From Alentia gelatinosa (Eukaryota; Annelida; Polychaeta; Phyllodocida; Polynoidae), in the NCBI GenBank assembly GCA_950022655.1, contig OX465583.1, positions 34,871,360-34,935,359 of the forward strand: DNA of 64,000 bases, read 5' to 3'. Within the stretch, counting starts at the first letter, position 1; each line of letters begins with the position of its first letter. The notes under the pieces were generated by a model. That model worked only from the letters and a program-made list of their open reading frames with translations. It searched no databases and was not told the origin of the DNA. The position numbers were made by a program, and so were the translations under genes. Shown here piece by piece: positions 12,585-27,144 of the stretch.

Positions 12585-15500
12585 CAATCATCAGTTTTTA
12601 TGTGTTCTAGATTCTTGACCAGCTCCAAATCCCCTAGGACTACTGAATAGACACTTGTTGAATAATAAACGATCATAACCATGTGGATTGACATCTACTA
12701 TGAGTGAGCACCCTCCATAGACAAGGGGAATGGGACAATAATGTATGGGACTGTTATACCCTGGTGGGAATTGTCAGAAAGGCCATTGTCCACCGCGATT
12801 TCCCACAAGAGCGTATGCACTGCCGCCCTTTCCATTCTATCCAAGGCCTAATAACCAAACTATACCTAATCTTGCGTGGCGAGCGTTACATCATACACTT
12901 AATGCCCATAGAACACTGATCTTACTGGCTAGTAATAGGACATTTACCATAAAAGTGAACTCAATCTAAGATGCTAAATGTATGACCTCACGATAGGTTG
13001 CCTAATGTTGCCAATACTTATAACGTCTGGTGAATCTTATTAGAGTAATTATTTGCTTGTTTGTAGTATAATTGTGCATAACATCAGCGTGCTTCTCTTG
13101 GGAGTGCACATGCCCACAGGCACGGTGTCACTGACAGGATCAACTATATCCGCACGTTGGTGCCATGTATTAGTAGTGGGTTCTCCTGACCTATGTGAAC
13201 CGGAGCTCAACACTCACCACTGCCACTGCCACTCCCAATCACACTTCATTTTGTAATTGTTTATATATGGGCTCGGCACATTGATGTTCTATCGTTTCTA
13301 TATGACCCATGCCACATAGTGGCCTCAAGTTATTTATATCACGCTACGTCAGAAGCGCAGTTCCGCCTTGTGGATATCTATAGCACACAGGGAAACTAGG
13401 ACTATTTTCATTTCTTAAATTTCATTAAGCATATTTTCCAAAGATAAAATCCATTGTAGTCCATCAAGTGACATTAACACGTACATATCATATCGAGACC
13501 CCCATTTATAAACTATACTGGGTATATCAAATACTTATGCTCATATTTTGGCACCTGAGGCATGTTTAAAGATTGAAGGTATAGTTTAGCCTTATGGAGG
13601 CATGCTATTTCTCAGTACTAGCAACTAAATAATAACTCTGTGTGTGATTTCTTGAATAACAGTTTTCTGTGATATATAGCTATTGCTAAAACAACCAAAT
13701 ATACATAAACCCAACATTCCTGTTAAATGTACTAATAAGGTACAGGTCATCTGCTCTGATCTTCATCATAATTTTTACGAAACATTGCTATTCAATCATC
13801 TTATGTGTTTTTATTGAAGAGGAATTTTAAGTTGAATAGTCACTTCTTAAATTAGGCGATCTTGCCAAATATACAGGGTAGATACTAACCTGCAAATGCA
13901 GTTAGTAACACCCAGTCATACCGCTGTCCTTCCTGTATGTTTGTCGTCCTCATCCCATATATTCAATCCCGCCGTGATATGACCAGACTATTGCTATGGC
14001 CTCAAAACACCATCAACCAAACAACTGCCCATCTATCCGTTCAGTACCAGCATTGTCGACACAGACCTTTGGGGGGATTGGGTCTCCGCCCGGCCATGTT
14101 AAACTGCGACAACGCCTCCACGGTACCTCCACGGTGCCCGGCTCCAGGGTGGAGTTGACATAATCAATCCATTAGTGCACAGAAGACACTCGTCTCAGCA
14201 GCCCTATTCAGCCGGGCCAGTCAGGACGTTAGCGACGCCAGACGTGGTCACTAGAGACCCTGGAGACAGTCTTCGGAGACTGGGGTATCTACCCCTCGAC
14301 AGTGCCTTATCACCCCTCCGTCCCCATCCCCTCCCCAGCTACACCCTGGCATAGCCATCACAACTGCCTGCATACAGAAGTAAACCTTCTGGTCGCGACC
14401 TTCAGAGGTGAATGTCAGCTGTGTTGTTTAGACTAGGAGTTGTCAACTGCTCAGGTCATGTATACATCACCTGCCATTTTTCCTTTAATATTCTAGTTTT
14501 TTTTATACTGCAAGGTTGTCTTAAATTAAAAAGAAAGGGACTCTATGGTCATGTTGAAACAAGAAACACGTAGCACTATGATTAGGCTAGTTTTCTACTT
14601 AAAACAGTCACCGTCCAAGTCACACTTTGTGAAATACCTCAGTCGTTTACCCCAATCAAGAAGAAACGAAGCGTGTGCCAGGGAAAATATTTTCCAACTG
14701 GATATTCACCATGCATTTATCTCATTTTTGTACGAGCAAGTCTTTGCGTCTTTGTTAACATTTTCATCAGTAGAACATTATAACAACATATACCACAAGT
14801 GTATTTACTTTGGTTGCTACCATATATCTTTATTGATCAGTGCTCTCAGTGATACTTAAACTCATAATTTAATGGTAGATAGAATAATAGTTAACACTAA
14901 ATGCAATCTATGTTTATAATATCAATGACAGACACCTGTATCTGTGTACCCTGATTGGGATGGGAAAGGGGAAGGACCATGGGGAGGAGGTGCGGCAGAT
15001 AGAGGGGTAACACTGCGAACAAGCCGCTTTTGTTTTGGTCTAATGAGCACAGCTCAAGGTGGCTGCAGTATTGGTCTGGGGCGCAAAGACCGGCGACAAA
15101 TAAAAAGCAATTGACATCAGGATTAATGATGCTGCGCCTCCACCCTCCACAAACCCATCACGAATGGATTATAAACGTTCATTACACCTAGACATCTAAA
15201 ACTAGACGAACATTGTAGAGTTTACAGATGTATATTACATGCGTATCTGGACGGGATGGTACAACATTGCATTTTTTCTGGTTTTTTTTCTTTCTTGTAC
15301 ATCAACTGTATTTGTATTTAACTAAATGACAAAGTAAATGTGTATTACAATGCTTATGTGCCTATATCGATTTCTATGAACTGGTCAGGGAAACGTACTG
15401 TAAACCGGATGTGCTTTATCTATCAGTAAACTGCAGTTGGAGACTTTGGGCAAACAGGACTCGAAATTGTACAGTGTTGCAAATGATACTCAATGTCATA

Positions 15501-15960
15501 TTTATACCATCATTACGAAGCACCCTCTTTAAAATTGAATCTCAGAACAATACTCTTTGCACCTTTGACTCTATATATCAGAGAAACTTGTATGAGGTAC
15601 GAGATATGCGTCCTGCGTATGCGAATATCTATTTCACATCCATCGGTAGCACTCCACAGAAAGCTTGCATCAAATTCGCAGTACTGATAGCTCTTATACA
15701 ATAAGTATTTTTAGTCGCTCTTCAGTGTCAATGTCCATACTGCACAATCGAGATGTGAGAGAGAATAATCATCAATGTATGTCGCAGCCATGATGTCCAT
15801 GGTTTTGAATATATAGGTCATGAAACACCAGTTTGATAGCACCATACATGCGTGTGGGATAATATCCTGATATTTTACGGACAGTATATATCATTATATA
15901 TCTATGACCGTAACTCTTACGTGTACCGGCCGCGCCTACCCACGTCGTGTTCATAGATAT

Positions 15961-15987
15961 ACGTCACACTGTGACGTGTTGTGACGT
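15961..15987. promoter_or_regulatory. CRE-like palindrome cluster
   Basis: ACGTCACACTGTGACGT (15961-15977) is a perfect palindrome around a central C, made of two CRE half-sites (TGACGT). A third TGACGT follows at 15982. bZIP factors (CREB/ATF) bind such sites. A GC-richer stretch lies just upstream (15905-15950). No exon recognised nearby. Confidence 0.4.
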
Positions 15988-18454
15988 GCGGGGTACAGTC
16001 ATTCAGTCGACATCAACTGAAAGTAACAGTTCGCTTTTTTAAGGTGATAATACAGCAATACTGTAGTTTTACATCTAAGTAACTTGGTAGAAATGTCTCT
16101 GCCTTTGACATTGAGATAATCTGATTGACAATCATACCTCCTTTCTTATGTGCAACGACATTAATCCTGTTTCCGTATATCATATATTCATGCTGATTGG
16201 AGAAGTGTTATCTGCTATTTAGTGGAGTGTGAAAGATCTACAGAACACTGACTCGCAGTCTGGCTGGCGGTTGACCTCTGACCTTTAGGCTCGTCTTCCC
16301 ATGTTTATATTGTTTTATTGAACCTATTAAGCCCACGGAGAAAAGTAACCTGGACCCTGCACAGGTTGGACTAACAAACAAACCAGCACAAACTCTGACA
16401 TTCACCTGGATGGGTTTTCAGATCAAACAGAAGCTGTTGAACTGATAATATTGATATTTTCAGGCTAATATACGCTTGAAAGTGTATAATAATGAGGTAT
16501 GGTGACTAATTGATGCAGTGAATATGAATATCAGCTAGCGTCTCAGATTGTGTGCGTTTTACGCGTTTTAGCGCATATCGCTGTTATTATACTGCAGTCT
16601 GAGCTTGTAGCGTTTATGAAGAATGCACTGCACTGCTAGATTCCCAGTTATCCCGAAACTACTGCTTGGTTATACCATCTGTATGAGGGATGATATTATC
16701 ATAAACGATAAGATATACCCCCAGATCTTTGCTTGGGATATATGAAAACACATAGAGTTTCTTGTTTGACACACAAGGCTGACATTCACCCTCCTGACAG
16801 TATCAATATGAAATATTTATTTCAGAAAAAGTTGTTTCCCTTATTTCCCTGTCAGAAACGGGAGGATTTGTCCATGATGGTGAAATGTGATCCTCTAAGG
16901 CAATGGGAAGTGTTTTTTTTCTTTCTTCCTTTTCGAAATGAAATATTCTCTGTAGCAGTGTCCGTGTAGAAGGGGACCTCTGACAGCCCGAGTGTCATAT
17001 AATACAATATATACATCGAGTTATAACGCTGGGGCGGTCGATACCTGGCACACACATACTGCCCCAGAGCAGCTCACTGGGCCTCTTTACTTATTTATAA
17101 CCTTAGATATACACTGACAACACTGGCCATCTATCACATCTCACTCAGGATGTTTCTTATGCTGTACGTAACACCTCTCCTCGTTTGTGATAGGTCTTTG
17201 CATGCATAAAGTCTACCTGCCTAATGCCTAAAAAGTTAACTTTAGGGAGTGATGCAAGGGGAATGGTTTCTAAAACATTCACACATGCACAGCGCAAACT
17301 CCCTGGAGCCCAGTCTGTTCTCATCTTCTCTGTGATTTATAAGTCACATTTGTAAAAGGCTGCCGTAAATAAGTATCTAGCCCTGCTTCCTCTAAACATT
17401 AACGTAGTCACCCAAGTTTCCTCAGAACATCAATTGCCCTTTCTTTCTTTAACCGAGGTAAGCACCTTGGGTAATTGTCTTTTCGCATTAGGCCTGATGA
17501 TATACAGGGGGTATGAAGATCTGAATATTATGCTTGAGTTCACAGAGAGGGAGAGGAGAATCTAACAGGCAATCTATTTTTGCAAAAGATCTATCTGGTG
17601 ACATGAACTGGTTTAGGCTACCTGTGCATAAAGGATAGAAGGGGATTGGGCGTGAAATGTGGGTTGTTGGAATTGTACTCCCAAGTCTTTACCTACTTGC
17701 TTTTGTATTTTTTTATATATATTTTGTCTTTGTATTTTTTGATTTTTTTATTCTTTTTGAATCTTGGTTGGTTTTTTTTCTTTGTTGGTGGTTGAGAGAG
17801 GGCGACCATCAGGGGAAAAAACAACGGACATTTGTAAGGACATTGTTATTGATTTCTAATAGTGTTTAACCCCGTAGCCCGAAACCCAGGCTCGTGACTG
17901 TTAAGTGCAAATTGTGAAATCCTAATAGTAGTGGATTCTTCAAAAAGAAGGTTATAGGAATTAAAGAAATGGCAAGAAATGACTGTAGACTGTGGGAGCG
18001 ACAAGAAATCGAACCCACGATCCTCAGGTACCTACACCAACCAACACCTAATACGAAGCCTCCATAGAAAACCTATAGGGAGTTGTAATCCACCGGGTGG
18101 AGATTACTGGGTGGTCGTAATCTCCTCCCTACACAGAGTTGAGAAAGACCATTGCGTGCAAAGTAAAGTAGTACGTGACAAGATCGGCGGTCATTTTGTC
18201 TTTTCTTTGATAACTTAGATTTGCAAGGCTGAATAAGAAATGCATCATTAACCTACTGTGCGTATCCTTGTAGTTGAGTCCAAACAATATCCTCGCTCTA
18301 GCTCGAATATTACTACGCATCAACTACGCGGAGGATACGCCCACTAGTATCAGAAACAGGTTTATATATAGTGTGTATAATCCAAGCTTTCCTCCTTGTA
18401 AGTCTGGTATCGTAAGTGTACGTCTGGAGGAAGTATAATCTAGATCATCTACAC

Positions 18455-19060
18455 GAGGTAGACTGATAAAAGACAGACAGTGCATAGAACTCTACACCTC
18501 CTCCCTGCTCCACAGCACATGGACACAGACTCTGATGCAGGGTCGGCCTAACAGAGGGCGCCACCAGGTCACGTTGCGCATGCGTCGATCTGCTGTTAGC
18601 GTGGCCGTATAGACCGGCAGCTCCACCTGGTGGGGCCCGCCTGTCGACAACCGGAAGTCGGCGCATGTCTGGTCGACGTGACCCTTTAAAAGGCAACCTC
18701 CGCGACTTGCGCTTGGAGAGTGACGGCGAGTGAGGAGCCTCGAAATTGTGGTTCATCGAGAAAGTGGGCTTCGTTTACGAGATAGGGAACATGTTTGAAC
18801 GGACGAAAAAAAGGAGTAGAGTGTCAAAGTGATACTAGGAAAAGATATGGAAAGGGGAAGAGCTATGCATATTTTGCATTATTATACGTATTCCGATCAA
18901 CCTTTTGGGGTACCATATTTAATTGGGAATAAGAGGTTTTTTTTTTTGTGATATGGTCAGTTGGGTATACATGCATATGTCTGTTCCATGTGCTGTGGAG
19001 TATGGTGGAGGTGTAGAAATCTATTTTCTGTCCATCTCTTATCCGTCTAGCGGAACCTCT
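18455..19060. repeat. Inverted repeat, ~75-bp arms, enclosing a promoter-like island
   Basis: Left arm 18455-18530 and the reverse complement of 18979-19060 share CTACACCTCC, CTCCACAGCACATGG and further blocks in order, with small indels. The 450-bp interior is unrelated between halves and GC-rich on the left side. It may be a degraded inverted-repeat transposable element or a local inverted duplication. Confidence 0.7.
18540..18715 (+). promoter_or_regulatory. Promoter-like island (NRF1-, CTCF- and TATA-like sites)
   Basis: A GC-rich segment contains CCTAACAGAGGGCGCC (18547-18562, CTCF-like with two core mismatches), TGCGCATGCG (18575-18584, a near-perfect NRF1 palindrome) and TTTAAAAG (18685-18692, TATA-like). 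Transcription could begin about 18715. Only short frames follow, for example an ATG at 18791 with 13 codons. Motifs are seen; promoter activity is inferred. Confidence 0.35.
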
Positions 19061-22000
19061 GGAATTTGCCATGACTATCTCGGTTTTGTTTCAATGGTAC
19101 ACCAGGTTGGCAGACATAATACAATTTGTCCTGGCAATGTTGTAAATTGGCTTTTGGAACGTATCATAGATATCATTGGTTCGCTATAAAAGATCCGGAT
19201 GCAAGTGCCATTGTTATATTGGTGATACCTTGGATATTGTGGTGCCAAATTCAGCCTTATATCTTTCCTATTAGAGAGCATATCCGAACGTTCAGCTATC
19301 GGACTAACTAGAAGGTGAAGTGAACTACAAAGTGTTTTGTAAACACCTGTTTTGATTGAGGTTGTTTGCATTGTACAATAGACTCTTAATCCCTATATGG
19401 TCTCGTAATTACTGCTAGTGCGATAAGTTTTCTTTTATAGTTCCAAGCCACTCGTCCTTCTACCTAGATTGAACCAAAGCAAACGAGACAAGTCCCAACA
19501 ACAGTCATATTATCTCCCCTGATTGTTTGTCCTAGGTACACACGGGTACGTCGGTAGGGCCTGTCCGTGGACTCATACCACACGCAGGGGACAGTGGATG
19601 GTCCGCAGCGGTTGGTAATGGGTGGCAGGAAGTGGGTGGCAGTGGTAGGCTGTGAGTTCAGGATATATTACCGATCCATTTGCGCTAAGAGAGCCATGCG
19701 TAAAAACGGGAGCGGTGATGGTTAGGTTAAGAAAAGAGATGCCAATACTGCCGAACCATTTTTGTTTTTTTTGTTTTTTATACATTTTTTATCTGTAGAG
19801 GCATTTCCTCAGTAGACACTGGTGTTCCTGACTCCCCCTCAGCACATTCTAGAGCATGCTGGTGAGTCACCCTCAACATGAAGTTGTCGTCATGGAACAT
19901 GATGGAATAGAAAAATATGAAGCAAACATACTAGATATTTGAACCACAGATATAGTGTACATGGGGGAAGTGTCAATATTGTATTTCTAGTATTATGATT
20001 TCCTGTATGGGGGTACATACTGAGTGCAAAACTAACACGAATGACAGGTACTGCTAGTGTGTAATAGTTGGAGTATTTATTTTGGTTTTTCTATAGTTGT
20101 CATCAGAAGAAGAATGCTATTACAGTATCATAATATATATCTATATTGCAGTGTTTATTAATGCAGTTGACGTATATTATTAGTAAAATTGAATGGCGAA
20201 GTTATTGCAGGGAAATAAAAGGTATACATACAATATATATATTCATTTACACGTAAGTAACAGGTGCTCTATTTAAACCATCAGTAATATTGGGCCACAG
20301 AGAGAGTTATAGGTTAACCACAATATAAACTGCAGCGGTTACTCTATTTCTGTGCAAGCTGACCTCTTCTGGGTGTAGTTTTTTCCCTGGGTGTACGCCA
20401 ACACATAACCGTGTGGGGGGAACCGATCGTTGTGTGTCATGTCCTCAGTATATATCGCAGCTGTTTGTCGTAACTGACGTTACACATCTTTAGCCTCCTA
20501 TTCTGGACACATGTCGTATGTATGAGCCATGCTACAATACCAGTCTGTAATACGGATACACCCACATTTGGTACGATACGACACTCATTTATGTCTGCTC
20601 TTCAAGTACTGATAGCTCTTACTGGTAGGAGTTGGGAACAATCATTATAACTATCTAGTTCTCTGATACCAAGGTTATTTATAGATAGGATATGAATTAG
20701 ATATATCTAGAGGGTAAAGCCTATGTCCCAACAGGTCAATTTATTTCCTGAGGCAGACTCCTCAATATGAAGACAATACCTAAGTTATTAATATCTATTT
20801 TTCGTCCATAGAATCCAGATATTCCTAGATATAGATATGCCCCATTTTTGTATTAATTTCATGAGATTCCTCGCATATATTAAATTAGATACCAGGTAAT
20901 ATAGATGATAAACATGAGTGAATGCGAAGTAAAAGCTGGCAATTAGTTCTATAATAAAAGTATGGTCTTACCTAATTCTAGCATAATATTTAGCGTATAC
21001 TGAGCGGAGAGAAGTGGTGTCAAAAGGCTACGAAGAGGGAGGACCTTAAGAGAGAAGGAAATCCGTCCCACACACTTTTCCAACTCCTGAGATTGCCACG
21101 TACCTGGCCTTTAGAATATCTCAGGCAAGCAGATAATAGTAGCAGGACTGGCGTGAAGTGAATTGCCATATCACCATCAGATACTTTTTGATCCCCGAGG
21201 CGCTGCCAATTACCAGAAGGAGAAATTTATAGTACACGGACGTATTATTTAGGTTCCCTCCAGGATGTGTGCCGATCTAGTTGGAATAACTTTATAAATG
21301 TAAGTAGAAATATAATGGTATCTATTTCATTTATACGAATAGTATCTATGAACAGTTACTAGTCATGCTCACATTTCCCCAAGGTACTGACATTATTGAA
21401 ACAAAATAAACTGAAACCAGTAGGGTCTTTTGATGTTGTATTTCTAGTATTCCTATGCTTTGAATCATGAATGTATCCTCTGGCAAACAAACTCATGTCG
21501 CGGTGATGGAGTAGGGTGGTCCTTGGAGATGGATCCCTTGGGGAAAGGTACACTTTGTGACCAGGGAGTATACAGATCCTGGTGTGACCTAGATATCACC
21601 ACACCCCACGGAGCAGTTCAACAAACGGGATTTTGTCACTGAAACCTGCACGTGTTTCACTTTGACACGTGACCACCATCTGATGTATGTCATGCCGCCG
21701 TGATGGATCCATTTGTGGGCTTACTTTGTGCAAATAACCCACTTTGCCCGGCGACAACAAGCGGATTTATATCATATTTTGTGAAACGGAGCATTATAAA
21801 AACAACTGACGTTGTTCTATACTTGAAATACATATTTGCAATGCTATCATATTTCAAACCAGAGATATAGCGCCCCATGTACACAAATCTTGTGATTATA
21901 ATAGCTTCAAACAATAAATAAAATTCCCTAAGGGTGAAAATTATATGAATTTGATGTTATTCACCAAGTTACTATCTTTCATTAATAACATGAGTTTATA

Positions 22001-25000
22001 GTGCTAAACAATTGTGATAGAATATAAACACCTTTACCTTGGCAAAAGTAGATTATCATAATTTTGTAAACGTGATTTATTTCCCTAAATACACAGACCT
22101 TGTAAATCCTCGGGAATGGTCAAAGTTATTATCCCTCAATGGTGCCATGGCATTATGGGCCCTAGATCAGAAGGCCCCTTAACCAACTACGTATACCACC
22201 TTCCCCATGACGCACAGACATACACGAAGGTTCACTTATTTGTAGACATTTATAATGTTCACACCCACCAACTGGTCTCGATTCCCATGTATGTACCCTC
22301 GATGCTCTCTGAGGCATGTACAACTGTAAGTTGAAATGCCATCAAGCATCAATAACTTTGAATAGTCTGAAAGTAAAATACGTTTGCATTATCTGATAAA
22401 GACTTAGAATGTAGGCCACCTACGGGTGGAGAATGTTAGCAGTATAACCCTTAAATTTGCTTATAAATTCGGTATTGCTGGGTGGGCGCTTGTTAAATTA
22501 AATCTACACCATGCTCATGTCATGCCTTGTTGATCGTAGGGTGAACTAATAACCGTCACTTACAATTTGAGTGTTCTTCTCATTATTTCTAGTAGCTTTT
22601 ATAGACCGTTAGAACTTTCTCAATGCGAAATATTAGGTCCTTATTCAGAGATCCCGCCACTATGTTTCCTATAATAATTCAGCCGACTTTAGCATGTATT
22701 TTAGCAGAAGTCAGATGGACCATTACCAACCTAACTACAAGTGCCCAGTAACGGCCAACATTACCAAACAGTGTCACCCTCTGCCAGTTACCCTGATACT
22801 CTGCAAAAACATATATGATTCCAAATAATGAGAGAATCATCGAATAGACAAAACTGGGAAATAAGAACGTAGCAAGCACCACAAAACCATGCTTGTGATC
22901 AGGAGAGGAGATCAAAGGTTTGCCATTGTTTGGCGGTTATTTCTTTGCTGTCATTTTGCGGTTTTTATTCTCATAATGGGTTTCAGTGACAATATCTGAT
23001 GTGTGGATAACAAGCAATTTTAACTTTTCACGCTGAACAATGCGTATGGCAGTGTACAGTGTAGTGGCCCATGGTCTGAGGTGAGGATCATTTAGTTGTG
23101 CCACATTACTCTCCTGCCATCCACATTTCATAGGGTAGAATTCACGACTATACGTTCCTGGCACTTACCCAAACACACCAACCAGCCAACTGGGTATACA
23201 ATAGTGTAGGATGAGGGATTTATATATAACATCATGTCATATCATACATGATTCAAATGTGTTTAATTTCTTTTTACTTAACTTTTGGAGTATATTCGAC
23301 ATTTGGATGGGGCGTTTTTATATGTATGCAAAGTAATATTTATACATAATCAGAAACATGCAGGACAGATATTATACGTGTCAGGCCAGGACAAACATGA
23401 GAAACAACATTTCTCCAACAGTGATCCAATCTTTAACAAACTGTATTTTGTGTTGTTACAAAGCTACTTCCAACCAGTCACTTGTATTTGGTTACTAAAC
23501 ACATTTTGTATGATGTATATAATAGGAAGATTCACTGATAACCAATATTGTATTTCCAGTCAAATTGCTGCTAGACATGTTGCGATGGCTCATCCCAAAA
23601 TACCACACCCCTATAGTAATGGTCACATATCTGATAGTAGCAGGTGATAGTTCCAACAGGAATCTTTATGGAATGGTGTTAATGGATGCTAGTGTGTGTC
23701 TGTGTGGCTGGCCTGAGGCGATGAACATTGCATTCGCCAAAAATCTATCCCGGTCCGCGTACACCGTGTAAATAGTCCACCATCCCTCATCAGCCGCCTA
23801 CGGTAGTCATTATCTTAGTACCCGGAGAATTTGATATAACATACATGCTGGTGGTGTATATATGAAACTATGGGTTGTGTGTGCATGAGATGTACGTAAT
23901 ATACATGTACATGATGTAGTTTATATCGAACATATAGTCATATGATAAGGTGCATTTCTGTAACGAACTATAATTTCTACTGGAAGTATTGGGCACAAAT
24001 ATTTCAGATTTCTTAATTTCTGCCGTAGATCATCGAGCTAATTTCTTAATGGTAAATTTCTGAACCTATTGACCTATAAAATGTTCACTGAGAATTTTAC
24101 TGGGCTAGGCAAAATATCTAGATAAATCGGCATGTGGAGGTAAATCGGCGGGGTTGGGGGTGGGGATTTAACATTGGACCCATATTGACGAGTGTGTAAA
24201 AACAATGCGGAAACCTACTTCTTGGTGAATACATCTGGAGAAAATCGGGAATTGGAATCCGAGGGAGGTATAGAATCGGGAAATTGCTCGTCCAGTTTTT
24301 CTAGGTAAACAATATCCCGAGCAAATTCTTATAACATGGACATGCTAGCAGTGAATCGAGGGACCGACTCACTATGTGTGCTTTCAGTGTCATTGTCCGC
24401 TGAGAGAAAGCCGATATGCTCAGGACGGAAATGCGCTCATCTCCCAGCGGAATGTTTGTTTTGCTGGAGGAGGCAGACCTCAAAATCTGGCCTCAGTCCC
24501 ACTTTGTCAGGAAGCTGTAGAAGATTAAAGACGAGACTGGATTAAAGACCACAGACCGATGATAGTACCACTTACATTGTCTTGGTGTAACTTTATTTCA
24601 ATGACAACAACGCAAAACGTTTTGTCTGGAATTTTAATCATCTCAGTCCAAAATTATCGATTTTCGTCTAATGAGATATATATCACATAACCGTCAATTT
24701 CCAGATTGAACAATAGAAATTTGTTAAGGTGTGGAAGCTAAAATCGTTTTATTTTCTATGGAGCTGTATCATGATCATTAGTAAATAAGGCAATATTACA
24801 ATTGCGTATTCCAATGAATTAGTACCTTTTACCAGCAATAATGTCCATGATTCATTGAGCAATTCGTTCAGTCGTATATTTGTCAGAGTTCCGTTTTCAG
24901 AATACATATAATTCGTTATAGGTGATAGTCTTCAGGCAAAATCGCGAATTAGACTAAAAGATTTTCATTCTGATATATATGTGATAGATCCGAGCCAGCA

Positions 25001-25459
25001 AAGAAGGTTTTAGTGCAGTCCGCTGTAAATGTTTATCCTCTATCATATCATACCACTGTTCACCATACCAGCCCTCTATTCTCTACATGAAACCATACTA
25101 GCCCTTGTCCCAGCCACCCCGAACAATTCACAAGACTTTGTATCAGCATGTTTGACACTCCACTACATTGCGCCTCACGGCTCTAATATACACAGCCACC
25201 TGTTGCCAAGCCTCGTCGTGAAATTACATTTTCCCAAGGTATGTTTCTTTACGGATGTACATGTTCACAGAAATGATGCAACTCTGTCAGAATCCTCACC
25301 GATTTACCTTTGAAGTGATGTTGTAATCCTTAGGGCAACTATCTGAGTTCAATTGAATGACTATACTATTGATGGCATTTGCCTTCCCAGTTTAGGTAAT
25401 GAACTTGTGACGCCGCCGATTTTCACCTCGTGGTATGTAGGGGAAAAGGTGGGTAAGGG
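19061..25459. other. Non-coding, nothing recognised
   Basis: AT-rich DNA without repeats that I can match within the window. The longest frames (120 codons at 23285, 98 at 19075) lack domain or splice support. Confidence 0.55.
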
Positions 25460-25760
25460 GCTATGCACTGAGAGGGCATGAGGCCCTGCACTTGGCAGGC
25501 ATGTGGCTGAGCACAGACTGAGACTGGGGTCCTGCATTGGGTAAGCTTGGGGCCAAACACTGGATGGGAATTAGGCCAACCACTGGACATGCATGAGGGT
25601 GAACACTGACAAGGCAAATGATCATGCACTGGGTAGGAATGAGGCTGTACACTGGGTACGCCTGGGCCATACATCTGTTGGGCAAAGGAGCGACCACTGG
25701 ATCAGGCATGGGGCAGAACACCAGGTATACATGGTCCCAGGCACTGCACTGTCCTGTGGT
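25460..25760. repeat. Degenerate minisatellite, ~28-31 bp unit
   Basis: About ten diverged units built on CACTGGGTAGGCATGAGGC plus a short variable tail. Frames of 83 and 136 codons on the minus strand across this block show repeated peptide blocks (for example P-x-Q-C and C-P-V) only because the DNA is repeated. They are not called as genes. Confidence 0.85.
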
Positions 25761-27144
25761 TGGGTCACCACGATTAAGTAGTATATGGTAAGTGCCGCTA
25801 TTCCCAGGGATGGGGCAAGGGGGCAGCTCCGTGAAAGGAGGGGGGGGGGGGCGGCGTAGAAGGGATGGCATTTACAGGTGTTCTTGTGTATCTCAATGAT
25901 AAATCTGCGACTGTGTGTAATTAAGGTGGTAGTTAGAACACAAGTAATTGTCCTATCTGTTACGTCTAGCTTTTAGTCTCTTCATGTCACAGGGGGCCGG
26001 CCAAGTCCTCTTCCGTTAAGTGCATTCCAATGTGTAATTGGTTACTTGTAATTAAACCTTATATCACTATTCCGGTCCAGGTGTTTTTTTAGATAATCAA
26101 GATAATCCGTACCATACTGCTCAACGTTGGCTGGTGAAATAGATTATGTTTAGTTCTGCAGTGAGTTTTCCAATGTCACAGTGACTGACCTGGCAATACG
26201 ACCTTTGAGTCTTGGAAATTCATGATGTAACGTTATGTAAATGGTCAGGGTCTCTTATCATGTGGTACCTAGAGCGAACTTGGTAAAAGAAACTGACCGT
26301 TACATGGATCTCAAGTTATCGTCATGTGTCTCATATACAGCAATAAATATCATAAAATCACAGTCTAATTCACGTAGCATGAAAGATTGATGAAAAAGAA
26401 CAATAAAATCAAGAATATACCTATATATATTAGTAGTTGTATAAGTGATCATCTATACAACTACTTTATAAATAGAACTACAGGAGACTACACCACGCCC
26501 CATCTATCGACCCGCCCTATGGTGGTTAACCCCCGCCCCCGTGGCAGCAATATCGTTATGTGTAATATCGTGACTCTCCCACCCGGTAGGTTTCGTTAGC
26601 TGCATGTCAATAGGGCGGGAAATGCCTGGGAAGGGCGGCCTTGGAGGGCAGAGTGGCCGTCGATACATAAGTTACTGTTCAGCGCGCATAGCGTTGCATT
26701 ATTTAGTTACGGCCATCACTCGGTCAAACACTGCTTAGCTTAGCTTCGCGCCTATGGGATGGTAGACCGCCATCACACCTAGGGTGGGGAGTGGGTGTGA
26801 TTGCAAGGTGTGACTGCTGGGACAAAGGAGAGCGTTGTGATATAGGGTATGGTTCGTCTAAGTGATAACTGTCTCGGTTTTACATAGATTAGATCTATAA
26901 GGTATACATGCTGGCCAGGTCTGCCTATGTGTTATAGTACAACGGGTGTTCCATCTCAACCATATGGGAAGTATTACTGAGGCGATATGTCAGTTTAACT
27001 CACCAGTTTAACTCACTCATCATTGCATTATACTCATTCACTCAGTTCTCTAATGCCTAAGAATACGTTGCTAGGAAGGTGTTTGACCGAACGTGTTGCG
27101 TAACTAGGCAGAGAAATATAAGACGCATTCCCAGTCTGTGGAAA
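25761..27144. other. Non-coding left flank of the retrotransposon
   Basis: Contains a 12-G run (25840-25851) and a modestly GC-richer stretch (26500-26800). No gene seen. Sequence immediately before the element is GTCTGTGGAAA. Confidence 0.6.

Larger units (their letters stand above)
10241..18454. other. Non-coding, nothing recognised beyond listed repeats and sites
   Basis: AT-rich throughout. Single GAGCAGCTC copies at 12270 and 17067. Frames up to 104 codons (14545) have no recognisable domain. A minus-strand B-box-like GGGTTCGATTTC at about 18005-18016 has no partner A box. Confidence 0.55.

Noticed and set aside
17979..18035. Minus-strand tRNA gene suggested by GGGTTCGATTTC
   Set aside because: No A box or acceptor stem at tRNA distance. 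At most a decayed SINE.
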